Shown: positions 43,457 through 51,388 of the stretch, piece after piece
How the letters are laid out: each line of letters starts with the position of its first letter
How positions within the stretch are numbered: the first letter of the stretch is position 1
NCBI GenBank assembly: GCA_014359885.1
Contig: JACIYN010000018.1
Coordinates: forward strand, 1 to 64,000
From: Desulfacinum sp.
Lineage (GTDB): Bacteria; Desulfobacterota; Syntrophobacteria; Syntrophobacterales; DSM-9756
Direction of reading: 5' to 3'
DNA: 64,000 nt
Position numbers and translations under genes: made by a program
The notes under the pieces: generated by a model
The model's input: only the letters and a program-made list of their open reading frames with translations
What the model was told of the DNA's origin: nothing
The model's database searches: none

Positions 43457-43477
43457 GATCGATTTCATTTATCGATC
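43457..43477. promoter_or_regulatory. candidate LysR operator
   Basis: GATCGAT TTCATTT ATCGATC is a perfect 7-bp-arm palindrome, 26 bp upstream of the LysR start, in the region shared with the divergent ornithine cyclodeaminase gene. It may serve as an autoregulatory site. Confidence 0.55.
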
Positions 43478-43503
43478 AAACCGATGTGAGGCGAACGGCC
43501 CTT

Positions 43504-44400
43504 ATGGATCTTCGGCGCTTGGAAGTTTTTTGCAAAGTGGTGGAGCTGGGAAGTTTCACCAAGGCGGCGGAATCGGTTCTGCTGTCCCAGCCCACCATCA
43601 GCGAACACATCCGCACCCTGGAAGAGCTGGTGGGCGAACGGCTGGTGGACCGCTTGGGCCGGGAGGTCCTTCCCACCCAGGCGGGCACCATCCTTTACGA
43701 ATACGCCCGTAAGATCCTGGCACTGAAAGACGAGGCGCTCCAGGCCCTGGCGGCCTACCGGGGCGACCTGGCGGGGGAGCTCACCGTGGGGGCCAGCACC
43801 ATCCCCGGAACCTACATCCTGCCGCGCCTCATCGGCACCTTCAAGGAGAAACACAGGGAGGTGCAGATCCGGGTGCACATCGCCAGCACCGCAGAAGTGG
43901 CGGAGGGGGTTCTGGACGGCCGCCACGAATTGGGGCTGGTGGGGTCCCAATGGAAGGACCGGCGCTTGGACTTCCAGCAGATTTTTTCCGACGAGCTGGT
44001 CCTGGCGGTTCCCAAAGGGCACCGTTGGAGCGGGCGCCGGGAGGTGGCCGTGGAAGAATTGGCGGATGAACCCTTCATCGCCCGTCACCGGGGATCGGGC
44101 ACCCGCATGGTGGCCTACCACTACCTGGAACAGCACGGGCTGGAGCCCCGGCGCCTCCGGGTGGTGGCGGAGATGGGAACCACGGAGGCGGTCCGTCAGA
44201 GCATCAAGGCGGGCATCGGGGTGTCCATCCTGTCCAGGCAGGCGGTGGCCGAGGATGCCGCCCACGGGCTTCTGGCCATCGTCCCCCTCCGCGGCCTGGT
44301 CATGGAGCGCCCGTTTTTTCTCGTCAAACGCCGAGGGCGGGAGCCCTCGCCCCTGTGCGCTTCCTTTGAAGCCCACCTGAAGGCCCACAATCACGGTTAA
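43504..44400 (+). CDS. LysR family transcriptional regulator
   Basis: A 298-residue regulator from ATG 43504 (MDLRRLEVFCKVVELGSFTKAAESVLLSQPTISEHIRTLE), which is the winged-helix domain; GAGGCGAACGG lies upstream. The effector domain begins at about residue 90 (LTVGASTIPGTYILPRLIGTFKEKHREVQIRVH). That segment resembles the selenium-metabolism-associated LysR group, and yedF lies 6 kb away, but divergence from the ornithine cyclodeaminase gene argues for amino-acid control. Either is possible. Confidence 0.93.
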   Translation: MDLRRLEVFCKVVELGSFTKAAESVLLSQPTISEHIRTLEELVGERLVDRLGREVLPTQAGTILYEYARKILALKDEALQALAAYRGDLAGELTVGASTIPGTYILPRLIGTFKEKHREVQIRVHIASTAEVAEGVLDGRHELGLVGSQWKDRRLDFQQIFSDELVLAVPKGHRWSGRREVAVEELADEPFIARHRGSGTRMVAYHYLEQHGLEPRRLRVVAEMGTTEAVRQSIKAGIGVSILSRQAVAEDAAHGLLAIVPLRGLVMERPFFLVKRRGREPSPLCASFEAHLKAHNHG

Positions 44401-44898
44401 CCGGGGTCGGCACCATCCCTATGGAAACAGGATACCCTCCTCGAGGCTTTCGCCGTTCCCACAGGCGTTGGTTCGGTTTCGTGCCCTGCCCGCAATGAAC
44501 ACGGCCAAGGCCGCACCTACAAGGGACCGAAAACACTGTTTTTTATAGAACCCCCCATCACGTACGGCCCGTGACAACGAAGGATGAAACGCACCTTTGG
44601 GAAGCAGGCCCCTGTAGGGGCGAATGATGATTCGCCCCTACAGGCCGCGCGCACGGACGGCCGAGGTCGCGTTTCCCATAAACTATATGTTTTTCCTCAT
44701 CGTACGGTTGGCGCGGGCGGGCGTAAAGCCCGCCCCTACGAAATGGGAGGAGCCTGCTGGATCGGGGCGGGGTTGATCCCCGCCCGCTAATTCCGCGATG
44801 ATAAGAGAATCCGGCAAGAGAATCGCCGGACCAGAAGGTTGTTTCCCGTGGAAATCCTTTGCGGGAAGGTGCAGAGGGCATTCCCGGAATTTTGTCCC
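44401..44898. other. repeat-filled intergenic region
   Basis: No gene is seen. It holds a full D-family element with P1 palindrome (44549-44690) and two P2-type GC palindromes (about 44715-44740 and 44764-44789). Confidence 0.75.
44549..44690. repeat. D-family element with P1 palindrome (44611-44644)
   Basis: AACCCCCCATCACGTACGGCCCGTGACAACGAAGGATGAAACGCACCTTTGGGAAGCAGGCC precedes the palindrome and matches 9738-9798 almost base for base. Confidence 0.85.
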
Positions 44899-45453
44899 TC
44901 AAGGAAGGAGCAGGGCGGCTTTTCTGAGTCGGCCGGAAAGGGCGCCTTCGGTCTTTCGCAGGTAGCCTCTGTCTGCTCGGTGAGCCAATTCCGGCCATTG
45001 TTCCAGGAGAATCCGGACCGCCAGCTGGGCCGCCGCGCCGGTCACCCCCGCGCAGTGGTCGAAGTGGAGCTTCGGATCGTGGCGAACCTTTCGGGTGAGC
45101 GTGCGGCAGCATGTGGCTCCGAACTGCTCCTTGAACCGTTGGTGAAGATCGGCCACGGCCGCCCGAACATCCTTGCGGTTCCGAAGCCCCTTGGCGGCGC
45201 CCACCACCAGCCCGAGAGCCACCGCCGCCCCGCTCACGGCCCCGCACACACAGCCGCTTCCTCCCAGCCCTTCGGGCAGGCCCGATGCCAGGCCGACCAC
45301 CACTTCATCGGGAAGTTCGCAGCCGAAGGCCCGGTTGAAGGTCAAGAGGACCGCTTCCGAACAGTACCACCGGTGGTGCCGGTAGAGATTTTCCGATTTT
45401 TTGCGGAAAAGCTCCGGAAGATCGGAGGCCGCGCCGGCGTTTTGTGTCGTCAT
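44899..45453 (-). CDS. C_GCAxxG_C_C family (redox-active cysteine) protein
   Basis: A 184-residue protein of the C_GCAxxG_C_C family (PF09719), common in anaerobes. Visible motifs are YCSEAVLLTFNRAFGCELPDEVVVGLASGLPEGLGGSGCVCGAVSGAAVALGLVVGAAKG and FGATCCRTLTRKV. The first motif has Gly-Cys-Val-Cys-Gly where the family has GCAxxG-like cysteines. The function is unproven; a disulfide/redox or metal role is likely. AAGGACCCAGGG precedes the start. No operon partner. Confidence 0.88.
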   Translation of the reverse strand: MTTQNAGAASDLPELFRKKSENLYRHHRWYCSEAVLLTFNRAFGCELPDEVVVGLASGLPEGLGGSGCVCGAVSGAAVALGLVVGAAKGLRNRKDVRAAVADLHQRFKEQFGATCCRTLTRKVRHDPKLHFDHCAGVTGAAAQLAVRILLEQWPELAHRADRGYLRKTEGALSGRLRKAALLLP

Positions 45454-45803
45454 CCCTGGGTCCTTGCTATGGCCAGTGCCGAAGGCTCAACGGCCCTCAT
45501 TCAGGGTCTCGAAAACCATTGCATTCAACCATCACGTCTTATGGAGGCCAAGGGCGGGCACAATGGAGGGGCGGTTCGCGAACCGCCCCTGCGCTGCCCC
45601 CCGAGGGCAACCGGTCCACACGCCGCAAACAGGTTGGGTCCTATCCGCACCGTTAAAGATAAGGGACACCAACTTTTCGGGAAAGACCCCCCGCAGGAGC
45701 CAATCATTATTCGCCCGTGCAACAACCCTCCGGTCATCGGCCGTCCTGCCCCCGGGTCCCTCGGGGCGAAAACGGCGCGCATGAAAAGGCCGGCGCCGGC
45801 CTC
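45454..45803. other. intergenic region with a perfect palindrome
   Basis: No gene is seen. AGGGGCGGTTCGCGAACCGCCCCT (45567-45590) is a perfect palindrome also found at 37439-37460, and a decayed P1 remnant (AATCATTATTCGCCC) lies near 45700. Confidence 0.7.
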
Positions 45804-46313
45804 CTACTGCACCTTCTCCGCGGGGTAACCCGCTTCCATCCAGCCCTTGATCCCGCCCGGGCACCGGTACACGTTGGTGTAGCCCAGCTTGACCGCCCAC
45901 ATGGCCCCGTTGTGGCTCCGCGTGCACTTGGTGAAGCCGCAGTAGAAGACGATCAGCCGGTCCTTTTCCGGCCCCAGCAGCTCGGTGAGAGCATCCCTTT
46001 GGGCCGGATCCAGGCTTTCCATCTCCGGGATGGGAAATTCCATCTGGACCGCACCGGGAATATGCTGCTTCTTGTAGCTGGCCTCATAGGGCATGGTGTC
46101 CACGATGAGCATCTCTCGCCCCTGGTCCATCCATTGCTTGAGCTCCTCCGTGGTCACCACTTGATAGCCGCCCCGTTCCACTTCCCGGTGGAAGGTAACG
46201 GCGACCTTCTCCGTTTCCAACTCCTTTTTGCCCCATGCGTACGCATCCCGTACCGGAGCCGCAAGCCAACCCAGCGCCACAAGACCCGCCAACACAAGAA
46301 CCGTTCGTTTCAT
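45804..46313 (-). CDS. exported rhodanese-like domain protein
   Basis: A 169-residue protein with a signal peptide (MKRTVLVLAGLVALGWLAAPVRDAYA|WGKKE) and one rhodanese domain: VVTTEELKQWMDQGREMLIVDTMPYEASYKKQHIPGAVQMEFPIPEME. The active-site loop is VFYCGFTKCTRSHNGAMWA, with the catalytic Cys in YCGFTKC. It probably acts on periplasmic sulfur (sulfane) species. AAAGGAGTCGGT precedes the ATG at 46313, which overlaps the MauE-like stop, so both are coupled. Confidence 0.92.
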   Translation of the reverse strand: MKRTVLVLAGLVALGWLAAPVRDAYAWGKKELETEKVAVTFHREVERGGYQVVTTEELKQWMDQGREMLIVDTMPYEASYKKQHIPGAVQMEFPIPEMESLDPAQRDALTELLGPEKDRLIVFYCGFTKCTRSHNGAMWAVKLGYTNVYRCPGGIKGWMEAGYPAEKVQ

Positions 46314-46801
46314 ACCGACTCCTTTCGCCTTTCCTCCACCCAACGATTCTTCCCGTTCCATCGCTTCCACACAAGAAGCCCCCCCAGCATGGCGAGCATT
46401 ACCCAGTCCCGATAAAACGCCTGCCGGAGGGATTCCTGGGACGCCAATTCATCGGCCGAAAAACATCCGCAGTCGATGGCGAGCCCCTGAAGAATCCCGA
46501 ACCACAGGACACCGATAAAGAGGACAAGGAGGCCCGCCATGGTCCAAAGACTCCATGCCGCGTTCCAAAGGGCTCCCGCCCCCGCCGCCACTTCCAGCAA
46601 GGGAAGCCCCACGGACACCGGCCCCAGGGCCCAGTCGGGAACCAGTTCATAGTGGGAAATGGTGTGGGCGAAACCCGAAGGATCCAGAAGCTTCACCCCT
46701 CCCGCCCACAGGAAGGTGATCCCCAGGCCCACGCGCACGACGGCAAAGATCCAGCGACCCGGATTCCGGTTGAGAACCTTGGAAGCCATCCCTCTCCACA
46801 T
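46310..46801 (-). CDS. MauE/DoxX family redox-associated membrane protein
   Basis: An approximately 163-residue membrane protein; I prefer the ATG at 46801 (MWRGMASKVLNRNPGRWIF) because the upstream part of the tracked ORF lies in a repeat element. Four transmembrane segments are visible (VVRVGLGITFLWAGGVKLL, LGPVSVGLPLLEVAAGAGALW, TMAGLLVLFIGVLWFGILQG, DWVMLAMLGGLLVW). The DCGCFS motif after helix three is typical of the MauE/DoxX redox branch, which handles thiol-disulfide exchange or quinone reduction. It is coupled to the exported rhodanese. Confidence 0.87.
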   Translation of the reverse strand: MWRGMASKVLNRNPGRWIFAVVRVGLGITFLWAGGVKLLDPSGFAHTISHYELVPDWALGPVSVGLPLLEVAAGAGALWNAAWSLWTMAGLLVLFIGVLWFGILQGLAIDCGCFSADELASQESLRQAFYRDWVMLAMLGGLLVWKRWNGKNRWVEERRKESV

Positions 46802-46815
46802 ACCGAACAAACCCT

Positions 46816-47036
46816 TCCAGCTGTCTGACAATGGCTTACCGGCTTACAAGGCAGAGGAATTCTGACCCTCCTCGTAGCCGCGGGGCTTCAGCCCCGCGGG
46901 AAAGGACCGTCGTAACCCCATGAAGCGACAGAAAATGCGCGATGGCCTATCCGACGGCCGGGGGTTCCTCCGCAGCCCTAAAGGGCTGCGCTACGAGGAA
47001 AAAGGTCGTCCGCGGAGTTCTCAGACACCCTCCTAG
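46816..47036. repeat. compound intergenic element, module A copy 2 (inverted)
   Basis: Reads as the reverse complement of 5385-5603: CTGTCTGACAATGG at the left, GCCGCGGGGCTTCAGCCCCGCGG, CAGCCCTAAAGGGCTG and TTCTCAGACACCCTCC at the right. It occupies most of the 455-bp gap before znuA. Confidence 0.85.
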
Positions 47037-47181
47037 CCAGTCGGGAGCCGGCCGGGCCCGGCCGCATCCCCTGTCCTTGGCGGTTCAGGTTATTCAGCAC
47101 GGGCGGGCAGCTCAAATAGGTAATTGTGATGGATCCCGGCATGTTGCATCGCGACCGCCTATACGCTTGACTCTTGCCATC

Positions 47182-47206
47182 AAACATGCAATTGAGTTGC
47201 ATGTTT
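47182..47206. promoter_or_regulatory. zinc-uptake operator (candidate Zur/Fur box)
   Basis: AAACATGCAA TTGAG TTGCATGTTT has perfect 10-bp arms and a 5-bp spacer, 50 bp upstream of the znuA start. A Fur-family regulator gene closes the operon, so it is the likely binding protein. Confidence 0.75.
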
Positions 47207-47256
47207 GGTAGAGCTTCAGCATGAAAAAAAAATCGCCCGATGCAGGAGGAAAATGC

Positions 47257-48168
47257 GTGAGGTTTCGAACCGTCCTTTTCATCGCCTGCCCCCTCGTGGT
47301 GGTGGCGGCGCTCTTTTCCATCTCCCTGGGAGGATCCGCCGGCCAGCGCATGGGCGTGGTGGTGAGCATCCTCCCCCAGAAATACTTCGTCCAGCGCATC
47401 GCCTCCGACCGCGTGCAGGTTTCCGTGTTGGTTCCGCCGGGGGCCAACCCGGCCGTCTACGAACCCACCCCGGCCCAGATGAAGGCCCTGTCCCAGGCCG
47501 CGGTCTACTTCACCGTGGGGGTTCCCTTCGAGAGGGCCTGGCTGCCTCGGATTCGCTCCGCCTTCCCCGAGCTCCGCATCGTGGCGACCGACCGTGAGAT
47601 CCACAAGAGAAGCCTGCCACGCCACGTGCACGAAGAGGAAGGACAGACGGTCCACTCCCATCCCGAGGACCACGGCGGCTTTCCGGACCCGCACGTGTGG
47701 CTGGCGCCCCATCTGGTGGGGGTACAGGCACGCGCCGTCTTCAAGTCCCTGGCGGACCTGGATCCGGAGCATGCGGGCTTTTATGAAGCCAACTACAAGC
47801 GGTTCGCCCTGGATCTGGTGGATCTGGACCTGGAACTCCAGCGTCGGTTCCGGGACGTGGGGCAGGCCAACCGCTTTGTGGTGTTTCATCCGTCCTGGGG
47901 CTACTTTGCCGACGCCTACGGCCTGAAGCAGTTGGCCATCGAACTGGAAGGCAAGGAAGCCCGGGCTCCGGAGTTGAAGAAGCTCATGGACGAGGCGCGT
48001 TCCCTGGGCGTGAAGGCGCTTTTCGTGCAACCCCAGTTTTCGAAGCGCTCGGCCGGCGTGGTGGCCCAGGCCGTGGGCGCCGAGCTCGTAACCTTGGATC
48101 CTTTGGCCGAAGACTGGGCCGAAAACCTGCGTGCCGCAAGCCGCCGTATCCGGGAGGCCCTTCGATGA
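47257..48168 (+). CDS. znuA: zinc ABC transporter substrate-binding protein ZnuA
   Basis: A periplasmic metal-binding protein of the TroA/ZnuA cluster. The tracked ATG at 47221 lies in a lysine-rich stretch with no ribosome site. The GTG at 47257 follows AGGAGGAAAATGC and starts a normal signal/anchor sequence (VRFRTVLFIACPLVVVAALFS), giving 303 aa. Metal ligands are expected at the His-rich loop RHVHEEEGQTVHSHPEDHGG and DPHVWLAP, VVFHPSWGYFAD, and VTLDPLAEDW. It binds zinc or manganese; the Fur-family gene and operator favour zinc. The stop overlaps znuC as ATGA. Confidence 0.93.
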   Translation: MRFRTVLFIACPLVVVAALFSISLGGSAGQRMGVVVSILPQKYFVQRIASDRVQVSVLVPPGANPAVYEPTPAQMKALSQAAVYFTVGVPFERAWLPRIRSAFPELRIVATDREIHKRSLPRHVHEEEGQTVHSHPEDHGGFPDPHVWLAPHLVGVQARAVFKSLADLDPEHAGFYEANYKRFALDLVDLDLELQRRFRDVGQANRFVVFHPSWGYFADAYGLKQLAIELEGKEARAPELKKLMDEARSLGVKALFVQPQFSKRSAGVVAQAVGAELVTLDPLAEDWAENLRAASRRIREALR

Positions 48169-48950
48169 ACTCCCAACCGACAAAGGAAGCGGCCAGCCTC
48201 CGCGGGGTCTCTTTTTCCTACAACGGCCACCAGGTCCTGGAAGGTGTGGACCTGCGGTTGGAGGAGCGGGATTTTGCGGCCGTCATCGGCCCCAACGGGG
48301 GCGGCAAGACGACCCTTTTGAAAATCCTCCTGGGGCTGTTGCGGCCCCGGAGCGGGCAGGTGCTCCTGTTCGGAGAGTCGCCGGAGCGCACCGCGCACCT
48401 GGTGGGTTACGTGCCTCAGGATATCCATGCCAACAAGCACTTCCCCATCTCGGCCCTGGACGTGGTCCTCATGGGCCGCCTTCGTCCCGGGCGACTTTTC
48501 CACCGCTACTCCCGGGAGGACCATCGAGCCGCGGAAGAAGCCCTGGACAAGATGGAGATGTGGCCGGAGCGCCACAAGAGAATGGAGGAGCTGTCCGGCG
48601 GGCAGCGACAGCGGGTCTTTATCGCCCGGGCCCTGGCTTCCAACCCCCGGGCCCTCTTTCTGGACGAACCCACGGCCAGCGTGGACGCCATGGGCCAGAC
48701 GGACCTCTACAGCCACCTGAAGGACCTGAACGAGCGGATCACCATCCTGGTGGTCACCCATGACCTCATGGTGCTTTCCAGCTACGTGAAATCGGTGATC
48801 TGCGTCAATCGCTCCCTCATCCACCACCACGCCCCGGAAGTCACCCCGGACATGCTCCGGCTGGGCTACCGCTGCCCCGTGGAATTGCTGGGTCACGGAC
48901 ACCTGCCCCACCGCGTGCTGCCCTGCCACGGAGGGCCCTGCTGTGAGTGA
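48165..48950 (+). CDS. znuC: zinc ABC transporter ATPase ZnuC
   Basis: The cytoplasmic ATPase of the metal importer, 261 aa. Walker A GPNGGGKTT, the Q-loop VGYVPQDIHANKHFPISALDVVLMGR typical of metal-type ABC ATPases, signature LSGGQRQRVFIARAL and Walker B ALFLDEPTASVDA are all present. The start follows GGGAGGCCCTTCG. It overlaps both neighbours (4 bp with znuA, 8 bp with znuB). The end carries a His-rich tail (RSLIHHHAPEV), common in ZnuC. Confidence 0.95.
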   Translation: MNSQPTKEAASLRGVSFSYNGHQVLEGVDLRLEERDFAAVIGPNGGGKTTLLKILLGLLRPRSGQVLLFGESPERTAHLVGYVPQDIHANKHFPISALDVVLMGRLRPGRLFHRYSREDHRAAEEALDKMEMWPERHKRMEELSGGQRQRVFIARALASNPRALFLDEPTASVDAMGQTDLYSHLKDLNERITILVVTHDLMVLSSYVKSVICVNRSLIHHHAPEVTPDMLRLGYRCPVELLGHGHLPHRVLPCHGGPCCE

Positions 48951-49752
48951 ATGGCTCCAGCTTCCCTTTGTTCAGAACGCCCTGGCGGGCGGGATTTTGG
49001 CCGGCATCCTGTGCGGAGTCATGGGCACCTACGTGGTGGCCAACCGGATCGCCTATCTGGCGGGCGGCATCGCCCATGCGGCCTACGGAGGCGTGGGGCT
49101 CGCCCTTTTCCTGGGCTTTTCGCCTCTTTGGGGCGTGTTGGGCTTTACCCTCACCGGCGCGCTCATCATGGGATGGATCTATCTGAAGGAACGCCACCGC
49201 GCGGACACGGCCATCGGAGTCCTCTGGGCCTTCGGCATGGCCGTGGGGGTTCTGCTGACCGACCTGACGCCGGGCTACAACGTGGACCTCATGAGCTATC
49301 TTTTCGGCAGCATCCTCACCATTTCCCGACAATCCCTGGCGGCCATGGCCGCCCTCATCACCGCCGTCCTCCTCTTTGTGACCCTCTTTTACCGGGACCT
49401 GGCGGCGGTTTCCTACGACGACGAATTCGCGCGGGTGCGAGGCATTCCGGTAACCGCCCTCCAGCTTCTGCTCATCGGAGCCGTGGCGCTTTCCGTGGTG
49501 GCGCTCATCCGGGTGGTGGGGCTCATCCTGGTCATCGCCCTGCTCACCATCGCCCCTTACATGGCCGAGAAACGCTGCCGGTCCCTGGCATCCATGATGG
49601 TGACGGCCGGGCTTCTCAATTGCGTCTTCGCCCTGGCGGGCCTGTGGATTTCCGTCCGTTTCAACGTGACTTCCGGCGCCGCCATCATCTGCGTGGCCTC
49701 CCTGGCCTATTTCGCCTTCGTGGGATGGTCGTCCCTGAGGCCCCGGGCCTGA
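48943..49752 (+). CDS. znuB: zinc ABC transporter permease ZnuB
   Basis: An ABC-3 family inner-membrane permease, 269 aa, starting at GTG 48943 (MSEWLQLPFVQNALAGGILAGILCGVMGTYVVANRIAYLAGGIAHAAYGGVGLALFLG) with GGAGGGCCCTGCT upstream. ALLTIAPYMAEKRCRSLASMMVTAGLL and the final GAAIICVASLAYF are conserved in the family. Eight or so transmembrane helices are visible. It is the last transporter gene; the Fur-family gene follows 92 bp later. Confidence 0.95.
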   Translation: MSEWLQLPFVQNALAGGILAGILCGVMGTYVVANRIAYLAGGIAHAAYGGVGLALFLGFSPLWGVLGFTLTGALIMGWIYLKERHRADTAIGVLWAFGMAVGVLLTDLTPGYNVDLMSYLFGSILTISRQSLAAMAALITAVLLFVTLFYRDLAAVSYDDEFARVRGIPVTALQLLLIGAVALSVVALIRVVGLILVIALLTIAPYMAEKRCRSLASMMVTAGLLNCVFALAGLWISVRFNVTSGAAIICVASLAYFAFVGWSSLRPRA

Positions 49753-49844
49753 AGCCCCGAGATGTTGGCGTGCGTCGGATCCAGGGGCGGCCCCGATGGG
49801 GCCCATGGGCCGGGAGACAAGAAAGCGGAAAAAAGGGAAGGATC

Positions 49845-50276
49845 ATGTGTGAGCGCTGCGACTATTCGGGGCTTCTTCGTGCGGTAGGGCTTCGACCGAC
49901 CCTGCACCGTTTGGCGGTGCTTCGGGTGGTGGGGGCCGCTCCGGCGCCCATGACCGCCCAGGACGTGTATGAGGCCGTCCAGACGGACCGGCCCATCAAC
50001 CGCGTGACCGTCTACAGGGTCCTGGATTCCCTGGTGGAAAGCGGGCTGGTGGAAAAGATAAGCGCAGGGGATCGAAGTTTTCGTTACGGCTTGGCCCCCA
50101 ACGAACACCACCCGCGGCATGCGCACTTTTTCTGCCGCCAATGCGGCCTCATGGCCTGTCTTCCCCCGGAAAGCCTTCCCGTCCCATGGCAGGACGCCTC
50201 CGGCGCGCTCCCCGGCGTCGCCGAAAAGGTGGAAATCCGGGTGGACGGCATCTGCGAGCAGTGCCTGGGAACCTAA
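49845..50276 (+). CDS. Fur family transcriptional regulator (probable Zur)
   Basis: A 143-residue metalloregulator from ATG 49845 (MCERCDYSGLLRAVGLRPTLHRLAVLRVV) after AAGGGAAGGATC; the long tracked ORF upstream is a shadow of znuB. The DNA-binding helix region is INRVTVYRVLDSLVESGLVEKI. The metal site is HHPRHAHFFCRQCGLMACLP with the C-terminal zinc-structural pair ICEQCLG. It is co-oriented with znuABC and probably represses it when zinc is plentiful, through the palindrome at 47182-47206. Confidence 0.92.
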   Translation: MCERCDYSGLLRAVGLRPTLHRLAVLRVVGAAPAPMTAQDVYEAVQTDRPINRVTVYRVLDSLVESGLVEKISAGDRSFRYGLAPNEHHPRHAHFFCRQCGLMACLPPESLPVPWQDASGALPGVAEKVEIRVDGICEQCLGT

Positions 50277-50355
50277 GAGACTGTCTGAAAAACGCCGGGA
50301 ATCACTGCTTTTCCCGTAGCGGAGCCCTTGAGGGCTGCCAAAGGATTTTCGGATA
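50277..50355. repeat. compound element module A, partial (left part)
   Basis: GAGACTGTCTGAAAAACGCCGGGAA...CCGTAGCGGAGCCCTTGAGGGCTGCC, the left terminus and first hairpin of module A only, following the fur stop directly. Confidence 0.75.
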
Positions 50356-50527
50356 GCGGTCAGTCTTCCGAGCATTTTCAACAACGTGAAGGTGCGGCCG
50401 AAAGTTATAGGCCGGCCCGATTCTTGAGCCCCCCTTTCATCGAAACTTCCTATTTGTTTGTGCGCCCTCGGATTCCTATCTTGCCGAGTGATTCAATCCT
50501 TTGCTCAGACCGAGGAGGCGTTCGACC

Positions 50528-51133
50528 ATGGCGCACAAGCACATCGACTGTCGAGGGCTGGCCTGCCCGGCACCTGTGTTGAAAACCAAGGAAGCGGTGG
50601 ACCAGGGGGACGCGGATCCCATTACGGTTCTGGTGGACAACGAGGCGGCCAAGGAAAACGTGCGCCGGTTTCTTTCCAGAAGCGGCTACCGGGTGGAGGT
50701 CCGAACGGAGGGCGAAACCATCCTGGTGGAAGGCACCCGGGACGGCGCCCAGGCCTGTGAGGTCTTCGTTCCCGAACCGGACGACGCCGAAAACGCCCGG
50801 ATCCTGGTGCTGGTGGGAACCCGGCGGATGGGAACCGGGGACGACATGCTGGGCGAGAAGCTGATGGAAAACTTCCTGGGGACCCTCAAGGAGATGGGCC
50901 CCGCCCTGTGGCGTCTGGTCTTTCTCAACGCCGGCGTGACGCTCACCGTGGACGATTCCCCGGTGCTGGGGGTGCTCCAGGACCTGGAAAAGTCCGGTGT
51001 CCATATCCTGGTTTGCGGTACCTGCCTTTCCCACTTCGGCCTGCTGGAAAGAAAGAAGGTGGGGGAGACCACCAACATGCTGGATATCGTCACCTCCATG
51101 CAACTGGCCCACCGGGTGATCAGCCTCGTCTAA
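50528..51133 (+). CDS. yedF: selenium metabolism protein YedF
   Basis: A 201-residue protein with an N-terminal SirA/TusA-like domain (IDCRGLACPAPVLKTKEAV, with the CPxP motif) joined to a DsrE-like domain (RRMGTGDDMLGEKLMENFLGTLKEMG, LVCGTCLSHFGLLERKKVG). This architecture is TIGR03527 (YedF), which occurs in genomes that use selenium. It starts at ATG 50528 after GAGGAGGCGTTCGACC. No selenoprotein or selA/B/D gene is in the window. No in-frame TGA is seen. Confidence 0.95.
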   Translation: MAHKHIDCRGLACPAPVLKTKEAVDQGDADPITVLVDNEAAKENVRRFLSRSGYRVEVRTEGETILVEGTRDGAQACEVFVPEPDDAENARILVLVGTRRMGTGDDMLGEKLMENFLGTLKEMGPALWRLVFLNAGVTLTVDDSPVLGVLQDLEKSGVHILVCGTCLSHFGLLERKKVGETTNMLDIVTSMQLAHRVISLV

Positions 51134-51388
51134 CATCCGCCTGAACCAAGCGGTTTTTCCACCGGGTTTCTCTGGAACCGTGCCAACGGCGGGCGTGGAT
51201 AACCCCCGCCCCCACCCAAGAGGCCAATGCGTTCCGGTAGGAACGGACTTCATGCCCATTGGCCAGAACCGCACCACGAAAGAGAATCGTCCCGTTGGAC
51301 ATGCTGCTTCCTGTTTGACAAATTCGTCACAAGACCCTAAGGAAGGGGCGACTCGTGCCTACATGCCAGCACACGCCGGGAGCGCCCC

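Noticed and set aside
50528-51133. Selenocysteine codon in yedF
   Set aside because: No in-frame TGA is present; the CPAP motif uses normal cysteine.
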